Positions 1-7,080 of a stretch of 11,101 bases of DNA are shown here, piece after piece. The translations under genes were made by a program, and so were the position numbers. Under the pieces are notes generated by a model. It saw nothing but the letters and a program-made list of their open reading frames with translations, had not been told where the DNA came from and searched no databases. Every line of letters begins with the position of its first letter. Within the stretch, counting starts at the first letter, position 1. The stretch comes from Prevotellaceae bacterium UBA1786 (GTDB lineage: Bacteria > Bacteroidota > Bacteroidia > Bacteroidales > Bacteroidaceae), in assembly GCA_002314525.1 (NCBI GenBank), contig DCGE01000028.1, positions 28,930 to 40,030 on the forward strand, in the 5' to 3' direction.

Positions 1-43
<43 letters not shown>

Positions 44-66
44 GAGGTATTTATGAAAATCGCGTG

Positions 67-97
67 CAAAGTTAAGCAATTATTCCGAAACGACAAA
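67..97 (-). promoter_or_regulatory. Bacteroidota-type promoter for tRNA-Thr
   Basis: On the minus strand a TTTG box (97-94) is followed after exactly 19 nt by TAACTTTG (74-67). This matches the Bacteroidota primary-sigma consensus TTTG-N19-21-TAnnTTTG at every defined position. Transcription would start around 60-63, giving a leader of roughly 17-20 nt before the mature tRNA 5' end at 43. It is the best promoter match in the window, as expected for a stable RNA gene. Confidence 0.85.
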
Positions 98-129
98 AAT
101 AATCTGCCAAGTAATGGTCAAATAATCTG
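97..129. repeat. 10-bp direct repeat, period 23 bp, upstream of the tRNA
   Basis: The plus-strand sequence AAATAATCTG occurs at 97-106 and again at 120-129. The downstream copy overlaps the edge of the tRNA promoter's -33 box and the other lies further upstream, between lptD and the promoter. It could be an upstream binding element or chance in AT-rich spacer. No hairpin with a T-tract, which would terminate lptD transcription, is visible between lptD and the tRNA. Confidence 0.4.
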
Positions 130-137
130 TTCCGGCG

Positions 138-3128
138 CTAATACCACTGGATGGAATTGGTATAACTGCTCTTCTTGTCGTATTTTAGCGCATCGGTAAG
201 GGTGCTGGCATTCGCGCGCAAAGATATATTATAGGAAGTGAACGTTCCGAAGACAAGACCGCACGAGATATTGAAGCAGTGCATGTCGCGACTTATGTTG
301 ACAGTGGTCATTGAGAGCTTGTTCGCTGTGAAATCCCATCCTGATGAGAAGCTGACGTTCCATCCTGTGGAAAGACGGAGGCTTCCTGAGCCGTTGAGGT
401 TGTGGGTGAATTTATAAGGATATCTCATACTCTTGATATCAATGTCGGCTGAACGGTCTTCTGCCATTGTAATACCGTATGATATTGAGAACGACCAAGG
501 CATGTTGAAAGCCATGTAACCATCGGCATCAAGCTGGTCAGCTTTCTTCTCCTCGGATTTCGTGCTCATGTCGTTAACTTCTCCGTCTTCCCCTTCCTCT
601 GTCTCAGTGTCAGAATTCTTGTCTTCGTCCTTCTTCTTCCTCTTGCTCCATTTTTCTTTGAGTTTCTTGAAAGTGCTGTTGTTGAAGGTGAAACTAAAGT
701 TCTTGCTTGCCCCCTGGAAACGTCCAAAGCGTCCGTAGGACCATTCGGTGCGGTTGCCGACGACTACATTTCCGTCCTTGTCGAATTCGTAGGCATAGGT
801 GTTGAAGACTGCATTGAGGTTGAGGGTGAACTTACCCCACTTCAGTCGCAAACGTGTACTGAGGTTGCTCCATGGTTGTTCCTTGGCTGCCATATTGTAC
901 GAAAGACTGGCTCCAAGTTCGTCGATGATACTGACATTCTTGATACTATCGTTGGAGTCTTTGACCTTCATCTCGATATTGTTGCCGATATCCATTGACA
1001 CAGAACCTGTCATACCCTTTCCCGGAGTACCGTACAAGGCACCAGAATACGGTGAATACTCAACCACCGACACATTGCCCTGAAGGTCGGTCTTGGTGTA
1101 TGTCTGGTAGTATCCGTAACGGCTGGCACCGAAGTCAGGCGTGTAGTTGAAACTTACCGTAGGGGTGAGGACATGGCGGATCTTCTGAATCTTGTCACCG
1201 AAGATCTTACGGTTAGGGATGAAGAAACCATACAACTTGGTATTGGCTGAGAGACTGAGATTGTAGTCCCATACTCTGTTGAAACCATAGATGGTATCCA
1301 TCACGACAGTCTGACGTGCCATATCCCATGACTGGTTGATTTTGTGGGTGTACCATCGTGAATTATAGTTGAATGACGGAGTTACGTTTATGTAATTGAG
1401 GATGTTGAAGGATGCGGACAGAGGGATGGAGTGTTTCATTCCGTTGTTCCAGTCCTTGATAAGACTCGACTTCAGAAGCTTATCCTCCTTCGTGGTGATG
1501 CTATTGGAGAGAGTACCAGTATATGTGAGGGCTATCTTCTCATACCAACGCTCCTTGCCGACTGCATGTTTACGTTTGAACGGATACAAACGACTGAGGC
1601 TGAAGCTCATGGAAGGCATGGTCAGAGCGAGGGTGGAGTCCTTCATGTTCTGCGAGATATTGAAGCTGGCAGCTATGGAAAGACCGATTTTTGGGAAGGA
1701 CTGCGAATAGCTCACACTGGAAGTACGTGTACTCTGGCTATACGACTCAGGGTTGTATAGACTTGAGAGGTTGTTCTTCTCGTAGCTCTGTGTAGCAAAG
1801 TTGACACTTGCAGAGAACGATCTATTTGGACTTGCCTTGGAGTCCTGACGGTGAGTCCACTGTAGTTTGAAGTTAGTGGATTTGCTATAGTCGGGCAAGT
1901 TCTTCTCACCTGATACCGATACCTGATAGTTGAAATAGAAATTGCCTTGATACTTATATCGTGTGTTATATGTAGTCTGTGCGGCAAGTCCCCATGAGCC
2001 CTTTGTGAAGATCTCACCGGTAAGCTTAAGGTCCATGTGGTCGGAGATGGCAAAATAATATCCGCCATCACGGAGATAGAAGCCCTTCGTGGATTCATCG
2101 CCGTAGGAAGGCATGATGAAGCCGGAGGAATAGGAACTCGTGAAGGGGAAATAGGCGAACGGGAGTGCAATAGGTAGAGGGACATCCTCAACTACAAGCC
2201 AGAACGGGCCTGAAGACACATCCTTGCCCGGACGGACCTTCGCACGCGACATGGCTATGTAGAAATGAGGGTGTTCATGATCACATGTGGTGTATGTACC
2301 CTTCTTCAGGTAAATCGTATTGTCCGCACCCTTCTTTGAGTCCTGACCTCGGAGATAGCCCTCATCCTGAGTTGTATATACGTTATGGATAAAACCTTTC
2401 TGGGAATCGAAGTTATAGTCCATAGACTCCGACTCGTATTGATCATCGCCTTGCTTGAATACAGGTGAACCCAGCCAATGATCGGTGGAGTCCTTGACAC
2501 CAACAGCATGGACCAACGAACTGTCGATATTCATCGTAATCCGCTCTGCCGTGAGTTCGATATCCTGATAATTGACCTGACTGTTACCATAGAGCATCGC
2601 ATTCTTTGTGCCCATGTAGAAGACGATTGAGTCCTTTGCCGTATAGTCAACAGGAGCCTCAAGAGCACTTTTCTTCTTCGTCTTGCTGATGGAGTCCTCG
2701 ACAGCCGCAACGGAGTCGTTCCACTGAGTGTATTTCGGCTTTCCGTATTCATCAAGAACGATGTCATGTTCCTTGTCGAAGGCTTTGCGGAGGGAATCGA
2801 GTGATACCAATTCCGAAGGTATGGTATCAGCAGGTACAGAATCGTTCTTGGCAGCCTTAACCACCGTGTCATTCACGACCTCAGGAAGAAGCGGAGATGG
2901 GACTTTGGTTTCTACTGTGTCAGCAACGACTGAGACTGGTACTTCAGGTACGGAAGGTACTTCAGCCTTAACTTCTGAAACAGTAACTACTGCGTCGGCA
3001 ACGTTCTGATGCACCTGAGCTGCGGTATCGCCTTTCTGATTGGCTTCACGTAACAACTCACGCGTGCCACATTGTACGAACAACACAGCAAGAATCAATA
3101 CCAGAAATATATATAACTTACGTCTCAA
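138..3128 (-). CDS. lptD: LPS-assembly protein LptD, Bacteroidota type (OstA-like domain plus barrel)
   Basis: Outer-membrane translocon that, with LptE, inserts lipopolysaccharide into the outer leaflet. I place the start at TTG 3128 (996 aa, MRRKLYIF). The longer frame from 3158 begins inside the promoter -7 box. Residues 1-20 are a basic stretch plus hydrophobic core ending in VQC, either a weak lipobox or a signal peptide. A Val/Pro/Asp-rich linker (about 40-115) follows, then an OstA-like beta-jellyroll from about 160 to 310. The LptD-like signature PLPIALPFAYFPF (about 318-330) and YLRDGGYYFA (about 351-360) opens the barrel, rich in alternating aromatic strands, which ends in a terminal aromatic Trp-Tyr. 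Mature cysteines are 20, 282, 951 and 956. A highly charged loop lies at 821-868. The length is large but usual for this family in Bacteroidota. The family call is firm; the lipoprotein status is not. Confidence 0.88.
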   Translation of the reverse strand: MRRKLYIFLVLILAVLFVQCGTRELLREANQKGDTAAQVHQNVADAVVTVSEVKAEVPSVPEVPVSVVADTVETKVPSPLLPEVVNDTVVKAAKNDSVPADTIPSELVSLDSLRKAFDKEHDIVLDEYGKPKYTQWNDSVAAVEDSISKTKKKSALEAPVDYTAKDSIVFYMGTKNAMLYGNSQVNYQDIELTAERITMNIDSSLVHAVGVKDSTDHWLGSPVFKQGDDQYESESMDYNFDSQKGFIHNVYTTQDEGYLRGQDSKKGADNTIYLKKGTYTTCDHEHPHFYIAMSRAKVRPGKDVSSGPFWLVVEDVPLPIALPFAYFPFTSSYSSGFIMPSYGDESTKGFYLRDGGYYFAISDHMDLKLTGEIFTKGSWGLAAQTTYNTRYKYQGNFYFNYQVSVSGEKNLPDYSKSTNFKLQWTHRQDSKASPNRSFSASVNFATQSYEKNNLSSLYNPESYSQSTRTSSVSYSQSFPKIGLSIAASFNISQNMKDSTLALTMPSMSFSLSRLYPFKRKHAVGKERWYEKIALTYTGTLSNSITTKEDKLLKSSLIKDWNNGMKHSIPLSASFNILNYINVTPSFNYNSRWYTHKINQSWDMARQTVVMDTIYGFNRVWDYNLSLSANTKLYGFFIPNRKIFGDKIQKIRHVLTPTVSFNYTPDFGASRYGYYQTYTKTDLQGNVSVVEYSPYSGALYGTPGKGMTGSVSMDIGNNIEMKVKDSNDSIKNVSIIDELGASLSYNMAAKEQPWSNLSTRLRLKWGKFTLNLNAVFNTYAYEFDKDGNVVVGNRTEWSYGRFGRFQGASKNFSFTFNNSTFKKLKEKWSKRKKKDEDKNSDTETEEGEDGEVNDMSTKSEEKKADQLDADGYMAFNMPWSFSISYGITMAEDRSADIDIKSMRYPYKFTHNLNGSGSLRLSTGWNVSFSSGWDFTANKLSMTTVNISRDMHCFNISCGLVFGTFTSYNISLRANASTLTDALKYDKKSSYTNSIQWY

Positions 3129-3155
3129 AATACCTTTACACTCTATTCCAAATTG

Positions 3156-3186
3156 CAAAGGTACGAAAAAAAAGGGAGTTGATAAA
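3156..3186 (-). promoter_or_regulatory. Candidate lptD promoter overlapping the rlmD terminator
   Basis: On the minus strand TACCTTTG (3163-3156) matches the Bacteroidota -7 box TAnnTTTG exactly. TTTA (3186-3183) lies 19 nt upstream as a 3-of-4 match to the -33 TTTG box. Transcription would begin near 3149-3152, leaving a leader of about 20-25 nt before the TTG start at 3128. AAAGG sits 6 nt before that TTG, a weak purine-rich ribosome site. The -33 box falls in the loop of the rlmD terminator hairpin. Confidence 0.65.
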
Positions 3187-3194
3187 CAACTCCC
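3166..3194 (-). terminator. Rho-independent terminator of the membrane-protein/rlmD unit
   Basis: On the minus strand a perfect 8-bp stem GGGAGTTG/CAACTCCC (3194-3187 with 3181-3174) closes a 5-nt loop TTTAT. It is followed immediately by eight T residues (3173-3166). It begins 21 nt after the rlmD stop codon. Perfect stem, short loop and uninterrupted T-tract make this a textbook intrinsic terminator on this strand. On the plus strand the same hairpin is not followed by a clean T-tract. Confidence 0.92.
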
Positions 3195-3215
3195 ATATTT
3201 ATTAAGATTTTTTAA

Positions 3216-4616
3216 TCACCTTTTTTCAAGCAGAACCACATTCTCAACGTGCTGAGTGTGAGGAAACATGTCAACAGGCTGGACTCTCACGACACGATAG
3301 GCCTCATCCATGAGCTGGAGATCGCGTGCCTGAGTGGCAGGATTGCAACTGACATACACTATTCTCTCAGGGGCTGCATTGAGAATGACACTGACAACAT
3401 CCTTGTGCATTCCGACACGTGGAGGATCGGTGATGATGACGTCAGGACGACCGTGCTGACTGATGAATTCATCGGTAAGAATGTCCTTCATGTCGCCGGC
3501 ATAGAAGAGAGTGTTTTCTATTCCGTTGAGCTGCGAATTGACTTTCGCATCCTCGATAGCCTCAGGAACATATTCGATGCCGATTACCTGACGTGCCTTT
3601 CGGCTGACGAAATTGGCGATAGTGCCTGTACCGGTATAAAGGTCATAGACAAGTTCAGAACCAGTAAGGCCTGCAAATTCACGAGCGACTTTGTAGAGGT
3701 TGTAAGCCTGGTCGGTATTTGTCTGGTAGAAGGACTTCGGTCCGACCTTGAAGCGCAGTCCCTCCATCTCCTCATAAATATGATCGTTTCCCGAGAATAC
3801 ATGAACCTCCTGATCTCCGAATGTGTCATTGGCCTTGTGGTTATCGACCCAGAGGAGTGAGGTTATCTCTGGGAATGTATCAGCTACGAACTGCATCAGC
3901 GACATTGCCTGACGATATTCGTCCTGATTCTCGATGCGGAACTGAATCAACAGCATGAGTTCACCGGTATTGCTGTTACGCACCATCATGGAACGCAGAA
4001 GACCGGTATTGTTACGCAAATCGTAGAACACAAGTCCCTCACGAAGTGCAAACTCGCGGACTGAATTGCGGATACGGTTCTGGATATCATCCATCAAGCC
4101 ACAGAAGGAGATATCGAGAATCTTGTCGAACGCTCCTGTAATGTGGAAACCAAGAGCATCGTGTTCCTTGATATCCATCGGTTCATCAGGTAGAATCCAA
4201 CGACGGTCCGAGAAACCGAACTCAAGTTTATTGCGATAGCAACGGGTCTTCTCACTACCGAGAATCGGAGAGATCTCAGGCAACTGGATATGACCGATGC
4301 GTGTCAGATTGTCAACTATCTGTTGTTGCTTGGCACGAAGTTGTTCCTCGTATTTCAGACACTGCCACTTGCAGCCACCACAAACTCCATAATGAGGGCA
4401 GAAAGGTTCGTCGCGCAACTCGGAGTACTTATGGAACTTCACTGCAACAGCCTCCATATAGCTGTGCTTCTTCCTTTTCACCTGTAAGTCAACAACATCA
4501 CCAGGAACCACAAAAGGCACGAACACGACCTTGTCATCAATTCGTGTCACAGATTTGCCTTCGGCGGCAACAGCCTGGATTTCAATTTTTTCCAATATTG
4601 GCAAGTTCTTCTTCAT
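3216..4616 (-). CDS. rlmD: 23S rRNA (uracil-C5)-methyltransferase, RlmD/RumA type
   Basis: SAM-dependent RNA methyltransferase of the TrmA/RumA family, which makes 5-methyluridine in 23S rRNA (U1939 in E. coli) in the cytoplasm. The 466-aa product has an N-terminal TRAM-like RNA-binding domain (about 5-60). Cysteines for a 4Fe-4S cluster are at 73, 79 and 82 (C-x5-C-x2-C, in CPHYGVCGGC), with the fourth probably C172. The Rossmann methyltransferase domain carries DLYTGTGT (325-332) for SAM, DPPR (397-400) and the catalytic nucleophile C424 in VSCNPATQARDL. All expected catalytic and cluster residues are present. The ATG at 4616 is chosen because the TRAM domain begins directly after it. The gene starts inside the 3' end of the membrane-protein gene and ends at a strong terminator. 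The exact target uridine (1939 versus the sites of RlmC or RlmCD) cannot be fixed from sequence alone. Confidence 0.92.
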   Translation of the reverse strand: MKKNLPILEKIEIQAVAAEGKSVTRIDDKVVFVPFVVPGDVVDLQVKRKKHSYMEAVAVKFHKYSELRDEPFCPHYGVCGGCKWQCLKYEEQLRAKQQQIVDNLTRIGHIQLPEISPILGSEKTRCYRNKLEFGFSDRRWILPDEPMDIKEHDALGFHITGAFDKILDISFCGLMDDIQNRIRNSVREFALREGLVFYDLRNNTGLLRSMMVRNSNTGELMLLIQFRIENQDEYRQAMSLMQFVADTFPEITSLLWVDNHKANDTFGDQEVHVFSGNDHIYEEMEGLRFKVGPKSFYQTNTDQAYNLYKVAREFAGLTGSELVYDLYTGTGTIANFVSRKARQVIGIEYVPEAIEDAKVNSQLNGIENTLFYAGDMKDILTDEFISQHGRPDVIITDPPRVGMHKDVVSVILNAAPERIVYVSCNPATQARDLQLMDEAYRVVRVQPVDMFPHTQHVENVVLLEKR

Positions 4617-5421
4617 AAGATATCTGAGCAGAAATGTATAAATATGCTATCGGAGTGTGGAATGCAATTGATACGAACAACGACAGGAACGTCGTTACGA
4701 ACATAACAGCCGGAGCGATGTAGTAATAAATATCGGGCATTACAATGGTATCTCCACTGAGTATGGATGCTTCGGCAGAATACTCAAGCAGATAGAATAC
4801 TACAAGCGGTGAGTTGATGAGCAGACATGCCAAAACCACCGAAAATAGTAGGAACACCAACATACGCAGATTACGGAAAAAAAAACGGAAGCTGAGCCGG
4901 ATACCCGACTGTACAGCACGCCAGAACGACTTTCCGCTGAGCATCAGGCACGGAAGTACGAGCATGAGGAAAAGATATGCTATCGGTGCCAGGACGAACG
5001 TGATGCACAGAATCGGAATGAGCAGACAATACCAGGCAAAAAGACGTCTGAAATTCTTGCGTGATTCTGAATAGAAGAACTTCGTCGTGATAGCTGCAAG
5101 ATTGTGATCAGAAGCCTTCATCTTTATTAATGTATACACATGGGAAAGGAAGGCACAATAGACAACAATATTCAACAGCAGAAAGAGCACTGAAAACCAG
5201 TCTTTGTAAGGCTCAAGAAATCCCAGTGAGATTTCATAAGGAAACAACTGAGCAACATTGACAAGAGTACTCAGAAGAGCACAGACCAAAGTCACCGGAA
5301 AGAGGAAACGGAAGAAGCTCCTGAAGTTATCCGAAACCATGCTTATTCCTCGGGAATAGCATCTTCCGACATTGCGAAAAACACGGAATGGTTCCTCAAT
5401 ATTGTTTTTTTTATCGTCCAT
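4582..5421 (-). CDS. Six-helix inner-membrane protein of unknown function
   Basis: I do not recognise this family. The 279-aa product starts at ATG 5421; a TTG two codons earlier is also possible. Residues 1-37 are polar and basic, then hydrophobic segments lie at about 38-59, 74-100, 127-145, 146-162, 185-210 and 234-260, suggesting six membrane helices with both ends probably cytoplasmic. Basic and aromatic patches between helices 2-3 and 4-5 (such as RFFFRN, about 179-184) look like amphipathic interfacial segments. No enzyme motif is visible. Its last 35 bp overlap the start of rlmD in another frame, so the two genes are probably one transcript from the promoter at 5438-5469. Any link with rRNA methylation is only positional. 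A run of nine T residues (4885-4877) interrupts the coding strand in frame. Confidence 0.8.
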   Translation of the reverse strand: MDDKKNNIEEPFRVFRNVGRCYSRGISMVSDNFRSFFRFLFPVTLVCALLSTLVNVAQLFPYEISLGFLEPYKDWFSVLFLLLNIVVYCAFLSHVYTLIKMKASDHNLAAITTKFFYSESRKNFRRLFAWYCLLIPILCITFVLAPIAYLFLMLVLPCLMLSGKSFWRAVQSGIRLSFRFFFRNLRMLVFLLFSVVLACLLINSPLVVFYLLEYSAEASILSGDTIVMPDIYYYIAPAVMFVTTFLSLFVSIAFHTPIAYLYISAQISYEEELANIGKN

Positions 5422-5437
5422 AATCAAATATTTTCGG

Positions 5438-5469
5438 CAAAGTTAATGAAATTCCAAAAATTATTCATA
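5438..5469 (-). promoter_or_regulatory. Candidate promoter for the membrane-protein/rlmD unit
   Basis: On the minus strand TAACTTTG (5445-5438) is an exact match to TAnnTTTG. TATG (5469-5466), a 3-of-4 match to TTTG, lies 20 nt upstream. The expected start site near 5430-5434 gives a leader of about 10 nt to the ATG at 5421. Such a short leader argues against the upstream TTG at 5427 being the start. The -33 box overlaps the -7 box of the divergent regulator promoter. Confidence 0.65.
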
Positions 5470-5475
5470 CTTTTG
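5468..5475 (+). promoter_or_regulatory. Candidate -7 box of the LacI-family regulator promoter
   Basis: TACTTTTG on the plus strand matches TAnnTTTG, with transcription expected near 5480 and a leader of about 42 nt before the ATG at 5523. No good -33 TTTG lies at the usual 19-21 nt spacing (the sequence there is TTAATG), so the promoter may be weak or activator-dependent. A TTGCAA palindrome (5473-5478) overlaps its end. The leader is A-rich and has no Shine-Dalgarno site, usual for this phylum. Confidence 0.5.
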
Positions 5476-5522
5476 CAAGTCTTTTTAAAGTAAAAAAAAC
5501 AAAAAACATATTATCTTCAGCG

Positions 5523-6593
5523 ATGAGCTACGCATCAAAAATCCGTATCAAGGACATTGCCGATATGGCAGGTGTGTCTGTCGGAACGGTTGATAGAGTC
5601 ATACACGGAAGGAACAATGTGTCAAGGCTGGCATTGGCGAAAGTCCAGAAAGTGCTTGACGAAATCGACTACGTTCCAAACCACTATGCAAGTGCATTGG
5701 CAAGTAATAAGGTCTATAATTTCGCCATCGTACTTCCTCTGCATGAGGAGGACAGTTACTGGGCCCGCGTGGAAATCGGACTCAAAGAAGGTATCAAACG
5801 ATTCAACGACTTCAAGATCGACTCACAGATATTCTCATACGACCAGTTCAATGACAGCACTTTTGAAGTGCAGGCGAAACTGGCACTTGAATCGAACCCT
5901 GATGCAGTAATCATCGGACCTATCTTCAACCACCATATCATGGCAAGGTTCGTCAAGGAACTCGAAGCCAAAAACATACCCTATTCACTGATTGACTCCT
6001 ACTGGGCCGATTTCAATCCTGTATGTTTCTACGGTCAGGACTCTAAGAAGAGCGGTGAGTTCTCTGCCAAGATCATGCTCATGGCAGCCGGAAACTCCAA
6101 GAAGATCGCCATCTTCAAACTGATGGGTGAAGGCCGAGTGGCCAGCCGGCAGCAGTTGGATCGTGAGACTGGATTCCGCGGATATATTGCGAAACACAGT
6201 CCTGAGACGGAAATCATCACTCTGAACCTATATGTCTACGACAAGGACGGCGTAAAGCAGGCACTTACGAAGTTCTTCAAGGACAATCCCGACATCCGCC
6301 ACGGATTGACATTCAACTCATCAGTGCACCTTATCGGTAACTTCCTCACTAACGAACTACCTGATTTCCCACATGTGACGTTGCTTGGCTACGATGCCAT
6401 CAACCACAATGTGGAGTGTATCAAGAACGGTTCGGTGGAGTTCCTCATAGCACAACAGCCACAAAGACAGGGAATGTACACATTCCGTACCACCTTCAAT
6501 GCCACCGTATTAAAGATGGTACAGAAGCAGGTGGTCCACTATGTTCCTATTGAATTGCTTACGATTGAGAATCTGGATTTCTACGAGGACTGA
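5523..6593 (+). CDS. LacI-family transcriptional regulator
   Basis: DNA-binding regulator of 356 aa with a sugar-type sensor domain. The N-terminal helix-turn-helix spans about 8-30 (IKDIADMAGVSVGTVDRVIHG), followed by the third helix and the hinge VPNHYASALAS (51-61), with L59 at the position that enters the minor groove in LacI. From about 65 a two-lobed periplasmic-binding-protein fold follows, with FYGQDSKKSG (169-178), GYDAINHN (289-296) and AQQPQRQG (310-317) at positions where this fold contacts ligand. The domain looks closest to the ribose/galactose-binding type. It is the only full plus-strand gene in the window, divergent from the membrane-protein gene and convergent with the DUF1573 gene. 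No sugar-catabolism gene adjoins it, so the effector and targets cannot be named. Autoregulation and control of the divergent unit are plausible from the shared spacer. Confidence 0.93.
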   Translation: MSYASKIRIKDIADMAGVSVGTVDRVIHGRNNVSRLALAKVQKVLDEIDYVPNHYASALASNKVYNFAIVLPLHEEDSYWARVEIGLKEGIKRFNDFKIDSQIFSYDQFNDSTFEVQAKLALESNPDAVIIGPIFNHHIMARFVKELEAKNIPYSLIDSYWADFNPVCFYGQDSKKSGEFSAKIMLMAAGNSKKIAIFKLMGEGRVASRQQLDRETGFRGYIAKHSPETEIITLNLYVYDKDGVKQALTKFFKDNPDIRHGLTFNSSVHLIGNFLTNELPDFPHVTLLGYDAINHNVECIKNGSVEFLIAQQPQRQGMYTFRTTFNATVLKMVQKQVVHYVPIELLTIENLDFYED

Positions 6594-6621
6594 GCATCAA
6601 TCTCCCAAAACCAGTTTCTGA

Positions 6622-7080
6622 TTATTGTTTCTCTTCGGCTTTCTGCTCTGCTGTCTTTTCAGTTTCCTTAACTGCATCAGAGTGCATTGCCGTCATCTCT
6701 CCTTTTATGAAAATGCGGGTGAGGTCGTTCTTGCAATTAGTGAACACCTGTACATACTTGCTCATCGGTCCAGGCATCTTGCCTGTACCATCGTATGTCA
6801 CGGATATCTCACCTGAAGCTCCAGGTGCAATAGGCTCTTTCGGATACTGGGCATCCGTACAGCCACATGAAGGGTGAACATAATTGATGATAAGCGGAGC
6901 CTTGCCCACATTAGTGAACTTGAAAACACACTTACGGATCGGCTCGTCCTGAGAGAACACACCGAGATCGATAGTAGTCTTCTCAAACTTAATCTCTGGA
7001 TACTTCTTTGCCTGTGCAGATACTGACAAAGAAATGGCACACAGCAGTGTAGCCACCAAGATACTAAGATTTCTTTTCAT
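6622..7080 (-). CDS. Secreted DUF1573-domain protein
   Basis: Product of 152 aa with a signal peptide of about 22-24 residues (basic MKRN, hydrophobic core, SVSAQA before the mature end). The mature part is one DUF1573 domain, an immunoglobulin-like fold common in Bacteroidota exported proteins. Its signatures are VFKFTNVGKAPLIINYV (52-68), the PSCGCT motif (70-75, cysteines 72 and 74) and the later YDGTGKMPG segment (96-104). Two further cysteines (51 and 116) could pair within the domain. After about residue 128 comes a polar Glu/Lys-rich tail ending in AEEKQ. It is the last gene of the envelope unit: its ATG lies inside the end of the TPR gene (17-bp overlap). The stop is 28 bp from that of the convergent LacI gene, with no clear terminator. 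The biochemical role of the domain is not established. Confidence 0.88.
   Translation of the reverse strand: MKRNLSILVATLLCAISLSVSAQAKKYPEIKFEKTTIDLGVFSQDEPIRKCVFKFTNVGKAPLIINYVHPSCGCTDAQYPKEPIAPGASGEISVTYDGTGKMPGPMSKYVQVFTNCKNDLTRIFIKGEMTAMHSDAVKETEKTAEQKAEEKQ

Noticed and set aside
3249..3860. Plus-strand open frame of 203 codons opposite rlmD
   Set aside because: It is antisense to rlmD, whose SAM and catalytic motifs are intact over this stretch; no domain is visible in the antisense product.
5405..5412. A8 run at the start of the membrane-protein gene forming an A-AAA-AAC heptamer like a frameshift site
   Set aside because: It lies only a few codons after the start with no downstream structure or alternative product, so it is better explained by Lys-Lys-Asn codons.
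5422..5427. TTG at 5427 as start of the membrane-protein gene
   Set aside because: The ATG at 5421 is two codons downstream, is the stronger start codon, and leaves a more reasonable distance from the promoter.
5473..5478. TTGCAA palindrome in the regulator promoter as a LacI-family operator
   Set aside because: Six bases without extended flanking symmetry are too little; LacI-family operators are usually longer and often have a central CG pair. Mentioned only as overlapping the -7 box.
6588..6602. Possible hairpin between the convergent LacI and DUF1573 genes (GATTGA/TCAGTC on the minus strand)
   Set aside because: The six-base stem contains a wobble pair on the minus strand and a mismatch on the plus strand, with no following T-tract on either side, so it is not a credible intrinsic terminator.
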